The notes beneath the pieces were generated by a model that ran no database searches, was not told the DNA's origin, and worked only from the letters and a program-made list of their open reading frames with translations. Below, one piece after another: positions 50,753 through 59,728 of a stretch of DNA of 64,000 nt. A program made the translations under genes and the position numbers. Within the stretch, counting starts at the first letter, position 1, and every line of letters begins with the position of its first letter. The DNA comes from an uncultured Paracoccaceae bacterium (GTDB lineage Bacteria; Pseudomonadota; Alphaproteobacteria; Rhodobacterales; Rhodobacteraceae), in the NCBI GenBank assembly GCA_958439195.1, contig OY288150.1, positions 87,279 to 151,278 of the forward strand, in the 5' to 3' direction.

Positions 50753-52924
50753 ATGGCCAAAGCAGCCCAGAAAGTCACCCTATCCCCGTCGAGGGACATC
50801 CCCTTCGACAAGCTCGTGCTGAGCCAGTCCAACGTGCGGCGCATCAAGGCAGGCGTCTCGGTCGAGGAACTGGCCGAAGACATCGCGCGGCGCGGTCTGC
50901 TGCAGGGCTTGAACGTCCGGCCCATGCTCGATGCAGATGGGGTCGAGACCGACATGTTCGAGATCCCGGCCGGTGGTCGTCGCTTCCAGGCGCTGTCGCT
51001 GCTGGTGAAGCAAAAGCGGCTGGCGAAGTCGGCGCCGATCCCCTGCATCGTGCGGGATGCGGCGTCGGAGATCCTGGCCGAGGACGACTCGCTGGCGGAG
51101 AACATGCAGCGCGTCGCCCTGCACCCGCTCGACCAGTTCCGCGCATTCCAGGCCCTGCGCGAAAAGGGTCAGGGAGAGGAAGCGATTGCGGCGTCCTTCT
51201 TCGTCACGCCGCAGATCGTCAAGCAGCGCCTGAAGCTCGCCTCCGTGGCCCCTGCCCTCCTCGAGGTCTATGCCGAGGATGGCATGACGCTCGAACAGCT
51301 CATGGCCTTTACGGTGAACCCCGATCACGGGCGTCAGGTGCAAGTCTGGGACGCGGTGAAGAACTCCTGGAACAAGGAGCCCTATGCTATCCGGCGCATG
51401 CTGACGGAGAGCACGGTCCGGGCATCGGATCGTCGCGCGGTTTTCATCGGTGTCGGCGCGTATGAGGTGGCAGGCGGTGTTGTCCTGCGTGATCTCTTCC
51501 AGGGCGATGAGGGCGGTTGGCTTGAGGACCCTGCCCTGCTCGACCGGCTGGTGGCCGAGAAGCTTCAGGCGGAAGCCGAGGCTCTGGCTTCCGAGGGATG
51601 GAAGTGGATCGAGGTCGCGACCGACCTGCCCTATGGTTACAGCCACGGCCTACGGCGTCTGGCCGGTGATCCGGCGCCGATGACCGAGGAGGAAAGCGCG
51701 GCCCACGCGACGCTCCTCGCCGAGTACCGCGCGCTGGAGGAAGAGTATTCCGGCCAAGACGAATACCCCGAGGAGATCGACGCCCGGCTTGGCCAGCTCG
51801 AAACGGCGATGGAAGCGCTCGAGCAGCGGCCGCTGATCTACGATCAGGCCGAGGTCGGGCGCGCGGGCGTCTTCGTCACGCTGGATCGGGATGGCAGTCT
51901 GGCGGTCTATCGCGGCTATGTCCGGCCCGAGGACGAGCCGCGCGAGGAGACCGCGGTCCAGGATGGTGATGGGGCGGATGCTATGGGGCAGGGGGGTGAT
52001 GTCGGTGTTTCCAGCTGGAAACCATCGGCGACCTCCGCCGGGGGCACCGTCATCACTTCGGGTGGTCAGCCGATCGGCGCGGATTCGTCTGATGAGGAAG
52101 ATGAAGGTGCGCTGAAGCCGTTGCCAGAGCGGCTGGTCATGGAACTGACTGCCCACCGGACCCTCGCGCTGCGCGAGGCCATCGGGCGCTCGCCAGACGT
52201 CGCGCTGACGCTCTTGCTTCTGAAGCTGGTGACGGATACCTTCCGCACCTCTTCCGCCACGGGCAGCTGTCTCGAAGCCTCGGTGCGTCATGTCTACATG
52301 TCGGCGCAGGCGCCTGATCTGAAGGACAGCGTCGTGGCGAAGCTGGTCGATGAGCGTCACGCCGCCTGGGAGGCTGATCTGCCTCTCGCCGATGATGCCG
52401 CGCTCTGGGACTATTTGACCGTGCTCGACCAGGGCAGCCGTTTGGCGCTCCTGGCGCATTGCCTCAGCTTCGGCATCAACGCGCTCCATGAGAAGGTGAA
52501 CCCCTATGGGGCGGGCATCTCGGCGAGCGGTCTGACCCGCCGCATGACGCATGCCGATCTCGTGGCGCGTGCTGTCGATCTCGACATGGTGGAAGCGGGC
52601 TGGGAGCCTACGGTTGATGGCTACCTCAACCGTGTGCCCAAGGCCCGCATCCTCGAGGCCGTGCGCGAGGCGAAGGGGGAGGGGACCGCGCAGTTGCTCG
52701 ATCACCTGAAGAAGGGCGAGATGGCCACCGAGGCCGAGCGGCTCCTCAAGGGAAGCGGCTGGTTGCCAGAGGTCCTGCGGAGTGCTGACCTGGTGACGCT
52801 CGACGGCGAGGCGGTCGGAGAAGGGCAGGGGGATGACGCTGGTCAACCCGAGGAGGTTGATCTCCCGGCCTTCCTAACGGCTGATCTGCCGGACGGCGAC
52901 GCATCGATGATGGCAGCCGAGTGA
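50753..52924 (+). CDS. Large ParB/Spo0J-domain protein
   Basis: 723 residues from the ATG at 50753 (GGAG 8 bases upstream). The N-terminal 200 residues form a ParB-type domain: IPFDKLVLSQSNVR, PAGGRRFQALSLL, AENMQRVALHPLDQF and an HTH (SFFVTPQIVKQRLKLA). The rest is acidic and of unknown fold, with a low-complexity patch near residues 405-450. Similar proteins are common on alphaproteobacterial plasmids and integrative elements next to accessory DNA genes. Its partner motor and binding site are unknown; RepB is a separate, smaller protein. Confidence 0.88.
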   Translation: MAKAAQKVTLSPSRDIPFDKLVLSQSNVRRIKAGVSVEELAEDIARRGLLQGLNVRPMLDADGVETDMFEIPAGGRRFQALSLLVKQKRLAKSAPIPCIVRDAASEILAEDDSLAENMQRVALHPLDQFRAFQALREKGQGEEAIAASFFVTPQIVKQRLKLASVAPALLEVYAEDGMTLEQLMAFTVNPDHGRQVQVWDAVKNSWNKEPYAIRRMLTESTVRASDRRAVFIGVGAYEVAGGVVLRDLFQGDEGGWLEDPALLDRLVAEKLQAEAEALASEGWKWIEVATDLPYGYSHGLRRLAGDPAPMTEEESAAHATLLAEYRALEEEYSGQDEYPEEIDARLGQLETAMEALEQRPLIYDQAEVGRAGVFVTLDRDGSLAVYRGYVRPEDEPREETAVQDGDGADAMGQGGDVGVSSWKPSATSAGGTVITSGGQPIGADSSDEEDEGALKPLPERLVMELTAHRTLALREAIGRSPDVALTLLLLKLVTDTFRTSSATGSCLEASVRHVYMSAQAPDLKDSVVAKLVDERHAAWEADLPLADDAALWDYLTVLDQGSRLALLAHCLSFGINALHEKVNPYGAGISASGLTRRMTHADLVARAVDLDMVEAGWEPTVDGYLNRVPKARILEAVREAKGEGTAQLLDHLKKGEMATEAERLLKGSGWLPEVLRSADLVTLDGEAVGEGQGDDAGQPEEVDLPAFLTADLPDGDASMMAAE

Positions 52925-53024
52925 TCTGAGCCATCCGGGGGCGGGGGAACCCGCCCCCATATCTCATAAAATACAGCAATATCAATATGATGAATGCGCG
53001 CGCTCGCATTCGAGATGAGGAATC

Positions 53025-53498
53025 ATGTCTGCAACAACCATCATTGACACAGCCCCCCTCGGGACGCTGATCCGCTACACCGACGGCAGTCCCAAGCCGC
53101 CGGCCCGCTTCACCAAGAAGCTTGCGGCCTGGGAGCGATCGAACGGCGTTGGCCGCCTCGTGAAGAAGGAGCCGCCCCGGGTCTATCCGACCTGGACGGC
53201 ACCGGCCTCCTTCACGCTGCACGAGGGCAACTTCTCCTCGGACGGGGTGATCCTCGTCACCATCATGCGCAGCCATTCGGCGGACAGCCGTCTAATCTTC
53301 GAGGTGGCCGAGGAACCAAAGCCCGGGCAGGTGCGCGTGCTTCTGGACTTCGGCGGCAACACCGAACTGCTGCATCTGGCGGAGTCCGTCACCGCGGGCG
53401 AGCTCTGGATTGCGCGGGAGGGCTATAGCAACGCGCGGCTCGAGATCGTCGATGCCGACAACGGCGATAGGGCAGGGGGCGCGTACCTGGCCGCCTGA
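53025..53498 (+). CDS. Conserved plasmid protein, unknown function
   Basis: 157 residues, no signal or membrane span. Features: GTLIRYTDGSPKPPARFTKK, WERSNGVGRLVKKEPP and a beta-rich C-terminal half. I do not recognise a domain. It follows the large ParB-like gene by 100 bases on the same strand, in an A/T-rich gap, and is probably plasmid-maintenance related. Confidence 0.7.
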   Translation: MSATTIIDTAPLGTLIRYTDGSPKPPARFTKKLAAWERSNGVGRLVKKEPPRVYPTWTAPASFTLHEGNFSSDGVILVTIMRSHSADSRLIFEVAEEPKPGQVRVLLDFGGNTELLHLAESVTAGELWIAREGYSNARLEIVDADNGDRAGGAYLAA

Positions 53499-54179
53499 GC
53501 CCTGACAATGCGTGAGGGGCCAACCCATGGGCGGGCCTCTCACCGACCAGACCCTCGTCCCGCGAACTCGCGGGGCACCAAAGGATCCATCCGCCAAGAA
53601 GGAGATCTTCAACTTAGAGCCTGGCCGGGAGGCTGGCAGCGTTACATGTATCACTGGGACAACCGGCTCCTGACGTTGGGGCACCATCCCCCGCTCGCCA
53701 TTCCCTTCCTTGCGCCGAATCCTGTCCTCGAGATCAACCCGCAAGGGGTCGGACTACGGGCGAGCCCGTGCCGCCGGGCGGATTCGGACGAGCCGAACGC
53801 ACCCGGTGATGTCAGCCAGTCTTCGGGCCTGCGGGGTCCTGTCGCGCGGTGGATGGTCCCCCGCCTCCAAGACAGGAGCCAAACAGATGTCCCGCAAAGA
53901 TGCTTCTGTGGTTGCCGCCCGTAGCGCAAGAGGGTTTTGACATCGTCTGGGTGTGATCGAGTGCGGTCTTCTGTCAGGCCTCAAAATGTGCGGCAATTTC
54001 AGAAGCCGCGGGCCGGTATGGTGATCAGCAGGCCGGGTGCAAATCTCACGCGTGAGCTCTATCGCTCTTGTATCTTTCCTGGCTTCCGGGCCCAGAGCTT
54101 TTCGATCATTTGCCCATTCAGGTCATCGCCTTCTCACACCCCCATCTCCGGCATCAGGTCAAATAACGTGTTTCGAGCA
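53499..54179 (+). other. Gene-poor stretch beside IS110 element
   Basis: No convincing gene. A hairpin CCCGCG-AACT-CGCGGG (53559-53574) may end the upstream transcript. A 48-codon frame from 53527 and a 17-codon start (SRKDASVVAARSARGF) at 53890 end at once and could be broken gene fronts. The right part should include the short 3' end of the IS. Confidence 0.4.
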
Positions 54180-55205
54180 TCACGTCGTTGCCGCTGCCGG
54201 ATCTCTGAAATCTTCGTCGTTCGTCAGCATCGCCCAAAGCTGACGCGCCATTTTGTTGGCCAGTGCTATCGCCACCAGCATCTTCGGTTTGCGGGTAAGC
54301 ATCGTTGCCAGCCACGACCCCCCTTTGATAGAGCGGTTCCCGCGAGGGCTTAGTCGCGACATCGCCCCAACGATCAGGAGCTGTCTTATGTCGGCCTGGC
54401 CAGCCTTTGACATTCGGCCAAGCCGCTCTTTTCCGCCCGAAGAGTGCTGACGTGGAACAAGCCCTAGCCAAGCCGCGAACCTGCGCCCAGAGGTAAACTG
54501 CTCCATGTCGGGGGCGAACGCCTCGATCGACAGCGCCGTGAGCGGGCCAACGCCAGGCATCGTCTGAAGTCGTCGCGCCACGTCGCCCTCAGTCGCCAGT
54601 TTCTTGAGCGTCTTCATGCGTCCTTCGATGCGCGCGGTCTTCTCCGCGATCTGTGCAAGAAGGTCCTGACACTCAGTGATGACAAGCTCTGGCAGGTCGC
54701 AACTGGGTTCCATGATCAGAGCCTCGATAGACTTCAATTGGGCAATGTGGGGCGGAAAGACGTATCCATACTCATAAAGCACCGCCCGAAGTGCATTCAC
54801 CAATTCGGTGCGCTGATTGACCAGCCTTTGACGGCTGCGAAATAGCACTGCCCGCGCTTGCTGGTCTTCGTTCTTCGGCGGAACGAACCGCATTTCCGGT
54901 CGCTGTGCGGCTATGACGATCGCCTCGGCGTCGGCGGCATCGTTCTTCTGACGTTTAACGAAGGGACGCACATACTGGGGCGCGATCAACTTGGCCTCGT
55001 GACCGAGTTTCGTCATCTCCCGTGCCCAGTAACTTGCGCTGCCGCAGGCTTCAAAGACCACCAGAGAACTTGGCTGCTCAGCCATGAACTTTCTAAACTG
55101 TTCCCGGGTGAGCTTCTTACGAAACTTGACCTGGCCGTCCATCGCCGCGCCGTGGATCTGGAAAACACGCTTTGTCAGATCCACCCCGATGACTGTATCT
55201 CCCAT
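54180..55205 (-). mobile_element. IS110-family insertion sequence, transposase gene
   Basis: 341-residue DEDD transposase from the ATG at 55205 (GGAGAGGA upstream). RuvC-like N-terminal domain: IGVDLTKRVFQ (Asp), VVFEACGSASYWA (Glu) and KNDAADAEAI (Asp pair); transposase_20 C-terminal domain with TMPGVGPLTALSIEA and RFAAWLGLVPRQHSSGGK, including the conserved Ser. Element ends cannot be fixed by eye, as the family lacks obvious terminal repeats; about 54.1-55.5 kb is likely. Intact, so possibly active. Confidence 0.93.
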
Positions 55206-55232
55206 CTCGCCGTCCTCTCCACTTCGTGGTTC

Positions 55233-55347
55233 AAAGACCACCTTTTTGGCACATTGCGATGCCGTTTGGGGAGGGCGGCAACCATACCATCTCACCGCTG
55301 CGACCGACTGCCTCGCAGCCTCGCTCAAGGTATCCATCGTGGTCTTT
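55233..55347 (-). ncRNA. Candidate IS110 bridge RNA region
   Basis: Upstream non-coding end of the IS, on the minus strand. A 9-bp outer stem (AAAGACCAC 55233-55241 with GTGGTCTTT 55339-55347) encloses an ATACC/GGTAT pair (55284-55288, 55329-55333) and an inner 7-bp stem GCTGCGA/TCGCAGC (55297-55303, 55313-55319). IS110 elements are now known to encode a structured bridge RNA in this end that pairs with donor and target DNA. Boundaries and pairing loops here are inference. Confidence 0.45.
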
Positions 55348-55832
55348 CAGGCAGGGGATGGAACCCGCGGGGCTCTCTGTCAAGAGCGGATAGACCGCTC
55401 ACTACTGGCCGCCGCTTCTTGAGTCGGCACGTCTATCTCTCATTGCACCAACTGAATGTCGTTTCAATTTGGGAAGAAGGGTGTGTCCAGGGACGAGGCC
55501 GTTTGCGCAGCGATTTCCTCATTTAATCTAGACCAGCTAGCCCTTGATGTTGTGTAGACCTTGTTATCTGGTGGGCCGTAAAAGCTTGCTTAGAAATGAC
55601 ATATCAACACATCATTTTTTGCGCCTCACTTCGGCCAACACTATCGCTGCTTCGAATCTACAAGGGGCTTTCTAGCCGGGGAGCCACGGGGGATCCTATC
55701 CCCAGTGCTGAAAACCCAAACTGCAGCAATCCAATTGCCAGAGGCACACCCTCAGATAGACATGTTTGAACGAATATATTCGGATTCCGGTCCGTGCGGT
55801 GACACCGCAACTCAAGAAGTAGCACCATTAAC
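55348..55832 (+). other. A/T-richer non-coding stretch after IS110
   Basis: No gene recognised. Includes the likely outer end of the IS and a 12-bp palindrome CGAATATATTCG (55772-55783), 49 bases before the next gene, which may be an operator. Confidence 0.35.
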
Positions 55833-56183
55833 ATGATCACCAGATATGCGCTTTTTCTAGGTGAAGTGTTTCCCGACAAACTTGAGGCCTTCAAGAAGGC
55901 TGTATTGGATGAACTGCTGCCAACATGGTTGGTCTACCCTTATGCAATAGCTGTCCGGGTTTCTTTTGCGTCGGACCGAGATCAGCAGGCCCCCAACCTG
56001 CCACTGATACTTGGTGTCGATTTTGCATCGCGTGATGGGTTAGATGCGGCGCTGAACAGCCAAGAGCGCCTTGACAGTCGCGCTGCCACGCAACGCGTTT
56101 TGCCTGAGTTCTTTAAGGGCGAGATATGTCACTACGTGACCGAATCCTCTGAGCATCTGGTCGCCCTGTCGGCGAGTACCTGA
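55833..56183 (+). CDS. Small protein, dimeric alpha/beta-barrel-like
   Basis: 116 residues, soluble. The alternation of beta (TRYALFLGEV), helix (LEAFKKAVLDELLPTW), beta (AIAVRVSFAS) and a closing ICHYVTESS resembles ferredoxin-like alpha/beta-barrel proteins (EthD/REDY type), but no signature fixes the family. It precedes the catabolic cluster on the same strand, with a promoter between, so it may be separately controlled. Confidence 0.55.
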   Translation: MITRYALFLGEVFPDKLEAFKKAVLDELLPTWLVYPYAIAVRVSFASDRDQQAPNLPLILGVDFASRDGLDAALNSQERLDSRAATQRVLPEFFKGEICHYVTESSEHLVALSAST

Positions 56184-56321
56184 TTCCGCCACCAGCGTTG
56201 CGATGTGAGCCTCTTTTGTCTTGAGGTTCTGCATCATGTGCCGCCTGCAGCTCTGAAGCATAACGAAATCATAGCACTAAATCCCTGTCGATCCCCGAAA
56301 GAAGGGACTGGGACGTTCCTG

Positions 56322-56363
56322 TTGACAGCATTGGATCGTTCCATTACTAAAGTGGAACGATCC
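56322..56363 (+). promoter_or_regulatory. Sigma70-like promoter with overlapping 11-bp dyad
   Basis: TTGACA (56322-56327), 17 bases, TACTAA (56345-56350). The inverted repeat GGATCGTTCCA (56333-56343) / TGGAACGATCC (56353-56363) covers spacer and -10, the classic place for a repressor. It drives the catabolic operon 27 bases downstream. The regulator gene is not in the window. Confidence 0.7.
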
Positions 56364-56389
56364 ATTAGCGTGTTCGGGGGGGCGTTGCT

Positions 56390-57394
56390 GTGAACTGGGC
56401 GTTTTTCGGGGCAAGCACGATTGCAGGCCAATATCTGGCCGGTGCGGTTCGAGCGACGGGGGGCTGCGAGGTTCGCTGGGTTGTTAGCGGCTCTGCCGAG
56501 CGTGCCGCGTCTTTCGCCACAACCCACGGCATAGCTCACTCCGGCACCGACCTGTCCGCAGCTTTGGCCGATCCTGCCGTAAGCGCGGTCTACATCTCAT
56601 CAACCAATGAAAGGCACTACGCTCAGGCCATGTCGGCGATTGCGGCTGGCAAGCATGTGCTGTGCGAAAAGCCGTTGGCAACCGGCGTTTCGGATGCGCA
56701 AAACATGGTTCGAGCGGCCGAGCGGGCAGGCGTTGTCTTCGCCACAAACCACCATCTGCGCAGCGCAGGCAGTCTGCGCGCCATCCGCCAGTTGGTAGCA
56801 AGTGGCAAGGTCGGCAAGGTCTTGTCTGTGCGCATCTTTCATGCGGTCGAACTGCCGGTTCACCTGCGGGGTTGGCGACTGGATAACCCGGCTTCTGGCG
56901 GTGGTGTGATTGCTGATCTGACAGTTCATAACGCCGACACAGCGCGGTTCCTGCTGGGCGAAGACCCGGTCTCGGTCGTGGCGCATATGGATTCTACCGG
57001 GCTGGGCCAAGGCGTTGAGGATTCTGCGATGTCGGTCTGGGCCATGCCGTCGGGGGCAATGGTGTTCAGCCATGAAAGCTTTACCCATCCCTATGCCGCC
57101 TCTGGGGTGGAAGTGCATGGCACCCAAGGTTCAATTCTGGCGCGTGGCGTGCTGTCGCAAGAGCCTGCGGGCGAGATTGATCTGATCACGGCCCAGGGCA
57201 CCGCCCGTGTCGATTACGACCAAAGCGCGCTTTACGAGAATGTTGTTCGGAACTTCTGCGCGGCGGTGGCGGGAACGGCCCTGCCTGCGGCTACGGGGCA
57301 AGACGGTGTGAAATCGCTGCAGATTGCCTGTGCGGTTCGCGATGCCGCGCGCAGCGGTCAGCGCCAGACTGTGAATTATGGAGAGTCCCTATGA
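56390..57394 (+). CDS. Gfo/Idh/MocA-family dehydrogenase
   Basis: 334 residues from a GTG at 56390. NAD(P)-binding Rossmann start FFGASTIAGQYL, the family motif CEKPLA, and the second-domain region (GGGVIADLTVHNADTARFLLG) with a catalytic-type Asp-x-x-x-His. The family oxidises or reduces sugars, inositols and related polyols. Overlaps the CoA-transferase start by 4 bases (ATGA) and shares the cluster with a sugar-type ABC importer. Confidence 0.9.
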   Translation: MNWAFFGASTIAGQYLAGAVRATGGCEVRWVVSGSAERAASFATTHGIAHSGTDLSAALADPAVSAVYISSTNERHYAQAMSAIAAGKHVLCEKPLATGVSDAQNMVRAAERAGVVFATNHHLRSAGSLRAIRQLVASGKVGKVLSVRIFHAVELPVHLRGWRLDNPASGGGVIADLTVHNADTARFLLGEDPVSVVAHMDSTGLGQGVEDSAMSVWAMPSGAMVFSHESFTHPYAASGVEVHGTQGSILARGVLSQEPAGEIDLITAQGTARVDYDQSALYENVVRNFCAAVAGTALPAATGQDGVKSLQIACAVRDAARSGQRQTVNYGESL

Positions 57395-58962
57395 GCAAGT
57401 TGACAAGTGCCGCAGATGCTGCCGCCCGCATTCCCGATGGGGCGATTGTCACTGTGTCTTCGTCGTCAGCTTTGGGATGCCCAAATCTGGTTTTGGCGGC
57501 CATTGGTGCGCGCTTTGATCAGATCGGTCATCCGCGGGGCTTGACCACCATTCACCCGATTGCCGCTGGTGACATGTATGGCGTCAAGGGTGTGGATCAC
57601 ATCGCCAAGGACGGGCTTTTGACGCGCATCTTGGGCGGGTCCTATCCGTCAGGTCCGTCCAGCAAGCCGATGCCAGAAATCTGGAAGATGGTGGTTGAAA
57701 ACCGGGTTGCGGCCTATAACGTGCCCTCTGGCATCCTGTTTGACATGAACCGCGATGCGGCGGCGAACCGTCCCGGTGTGCTGACCAAGGTTGGTCTGGA
57801 AACCTTTGTCGATCCGGTCCGCGAGGGCTGCGCGATGAACGCGGCGGGGGCCGCTGCACCGATTGTCAGGCGGGTTGAGTTTGGCGGCGACACTTGGCTG
57901 CACTTTCCCAATATCATCCCAAATGTCGCGATCATCCGCGCCACCACGGCGGATGAACACGGCAACCTGACCTGCGAGCACGAAGGCGCCTATCTGGGTG
58001 GGCTGGAGCAGGCCATCTGCGTGCGCAATCACGGCGGGTTGGTTATTGCCCAAGTCAGCCGCATGACCAAACGCGGCTCGCTTCGACCGCATGATGTGCG
58101 CGTGCCGGGGCATCTGGTGGATCTGGTGGTGATCGATCCCGATCAGAAGCAGACCTGCGAAACCCTTTATGATCCTGCGATTTCCGGCCAAGTCATGCGC
58201 CCATGGGACAGCTTTGCCTTGGCTGAACATGGGGTTGAGAAGATCATCGCCCGCCGCGCCGCGATGGAGTTGCGCCCCGGCATGACCGCAAACCTGGGCT
58301 TTGGCATTTCGGCGATGGTGCCCCGCATTCTACTTGAGGAAGGCCACCCCGAGGCTGTGACATGGGCCATCGAACAGGGCGCGGTGGGGGGCATGCCGCT
58401 GACCGGGTTCGCCTTTGGGTGTGCGTCGAACGCCGATGCCTTTGTGCCTTCGCCGCAGCAGTTCATCTACTTTCAAGGAGGCGGCTTTGATGTGTCTTTC
58501 CTGTCTTTCCTTGAGGTGGACGCCGAAGGCAACGTGAACGTATCGAAACTTGGCAAGAAGCCTTACCTGACCGCGGGTTGCGGCGGGTTTGTCGATATTA
58601 CTGCGGGCGCAAAGAAGATCGTGTTCTCGGGTTGGTTCGAGGCGGGTGCCCAGATCGAACTGACGCCTACGGGCATAAAGGTCGCGGCCCCCGGCAAATT
58701 CACCAAGATGGTTGAAGTGGTTGAACATGTGACCTTCTCTGGAAAACGCGCCCGCACTCTTGGTCAGGACGTGCTGTACATCACCGAACGCTGCGTCATC
58801 CGGTTGGGCGCGAATGGCCTGATCGCGACCGAAATCATGCCCGGCATTGATCCGGCCCGTGACATCGTTGCGGCTTCGGGCGGACGGGTCCAAATTGCGC
58901 CTGACGCGATCACGCTGCCGCTGTCGCTGCTGGCCGATGCGCCGATGGGGTGGGGCAAATGA
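57391..58962 (+). CDS. Class I acyl-CoA:acetate/3-ketoacid CoA-transferase
   Basis: 523 residues with alpha and beta halves fused, as in propionate CoA-transferase and YdiF. N-terminal half VTVSSSSALGCPN; the catalytic glutamate lies in AIEQGAVGGMPLTG; the glycine loop FQGGGFDVSFL follows. It swaps CoA between acids, activating a carboxylate without ATP. Translationally coupled with both neighbours (4-base overlaps). Its acid substrate is not evident. Confidence 0.9.
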   Translation: MSKLTSAADAAARIPDGAIVTVSSSSALGCPNLVLAAIGARFDQIGHPRGLTTIHPIAAGDMYGVKGVDHIAKDGLLTRILGGSYPSGPSSKPMPEIWKMVVENRVAAYNVPSGILFDMNRDAAANRPGVLTKVGLETFVDPVREGCAMNAAGAAAPIVRRVEFGGDTWLHFPNIIPNVAIIRATTADEHGNLTCEHEGAYLGGLEQAICVRNHGGLVIAQVSRMTKRGSLRPHDVRVPGHLVDLVVIDPDQKQTCETLYDPAISGQVMRPWDSFALAEHGVEKIIARRAAMELRPGMTANLGFGISAMVPRILLEEGHPEAVTWAIEQGAVGGMPLTGFAFGCASNADAFVPSPQQFIYFQGGGFDVSFLSFLEVDAEGNVNVSKLGKKPYLTAGCGGFVDITAGAKKIVFSGWFEAGAQIELTPTGIKVAAPGKFTKMVEVVEHVTFSGKRARTLGQDVLYITERCVIRLGANGLIATEIMPGIDPARDIVAASGGRVQIAPDAITLPLSLLADAPMGWGK

Positions 58963-59726
58963 CCGCTGTCCACCTGATCCGACAGGGCAAGATTGCCGAG
59001 CTGTCCTTGGACAACCCGGCCAAGATGAACGCCTTTACGGTGGACATGCTGGGCCAGTTGGCCGCGCATCTAGATGCAATCGACCGCGACACCACTATTG
59101 TCGCAGTGATGCTGACCGCCACCGGCGACCGCGCCTTTTGCACCGGGGCCGACATCAATGGCTGGGGCGATCTGACCCCCGCCGAATTCGCCCGCCACTG
59201 GGTGCGCGACGGGCATCGGATTTTCGACCGGCTGGCGCGGATTTCGAAGCCCACAATTGCAGTCCTGAACGGCAACGCCTTTGGCGGCGGCCTTGAACTT
59301 GCCGCCGCCTGTGATCTGCGGGTGATGGCCACCGGCGCCAGTCTCGCACTCCCCGAGGCTGGCGTCGGGATTGTTCCGGGTTGGTCTGGCACGCAGCGGC
59401 TGATGCGGCTTTTGCCGGAAGCCATGGTCAAGGAAATGGCGCTGTTTGGCGCGCGCATCAAATCGGACCGCGCCTTGGCCTGCGGTTTTGCTGCCGCCGT
59501 GGGCGATGACCCGCGCAGCCTGGCAGAGGCCTTGCTGGAACGCGCGGTTACCCTGTCGCCGCGCGCGGTCGAGATTTCCAAGTCCATGATCCACGCAGCA
59601 CAGGGCGAGGATCGCGCCGCGATGGTCGAGGCGCTGGGAAGTGCCGCCATTGCCGCCTCGGACGACCGCGATGAAGGCGTTGCCGCGTTCCGCGCGAAGC
59701 GCAAACCAGACTTTTCGGGAAAGTGA
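58959..59726 (+). CDS. Enoyl-CoA hydratase/crotonase-family enzyme
   Basis: 255 residues from the ATG at 58959, overlapping the previous stop. Crotonase motifs: CTGADINGWGD, the oxyanion-hole loop GNAFGGGLELAAACDLR, and LPEAGVGIVPGWSGTQRLMR. Both glutamates used for hydration in classic enzymes (GGGLE and LPE) are present. Could hydrate an enoyl-CoA or, like feruloyl-CoA hydratase/lyase, cleave it to an aldehyde; the aldehyde dehydrogenase gene next to it fits the latter. Confidence 0.9.
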   Translation: MTAVHLIRQGKIAELSLDNPAKMNAFTVDMLGQLAAHLDAIDRDTTIVAVMLTATGDRAFCTGADINGWGDLTPAEFARHWVRDGHRIFDRLARISKPTIAVLNGNAFGGGLELAAACDLRVMATGASLALPEAGVGIVPGWSGTQRLMRLLPEAMVKEMALFGARIKSDRALACGFAAAVGDDPRSLAEALLERAVTLSPRAVEISKSMIHAAQGEDRAAMVEALGSAAIAASDDRDEGVAAFRAKRKPDFSGK

Positions 59727-59728
59727 CC

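Noticed and set aside
51650..52846. 398-codon open frame on the minus strand
   Set aside because: Antisense to the large ParB-like gene; composition is Arg/Pro-rich shadow-like.
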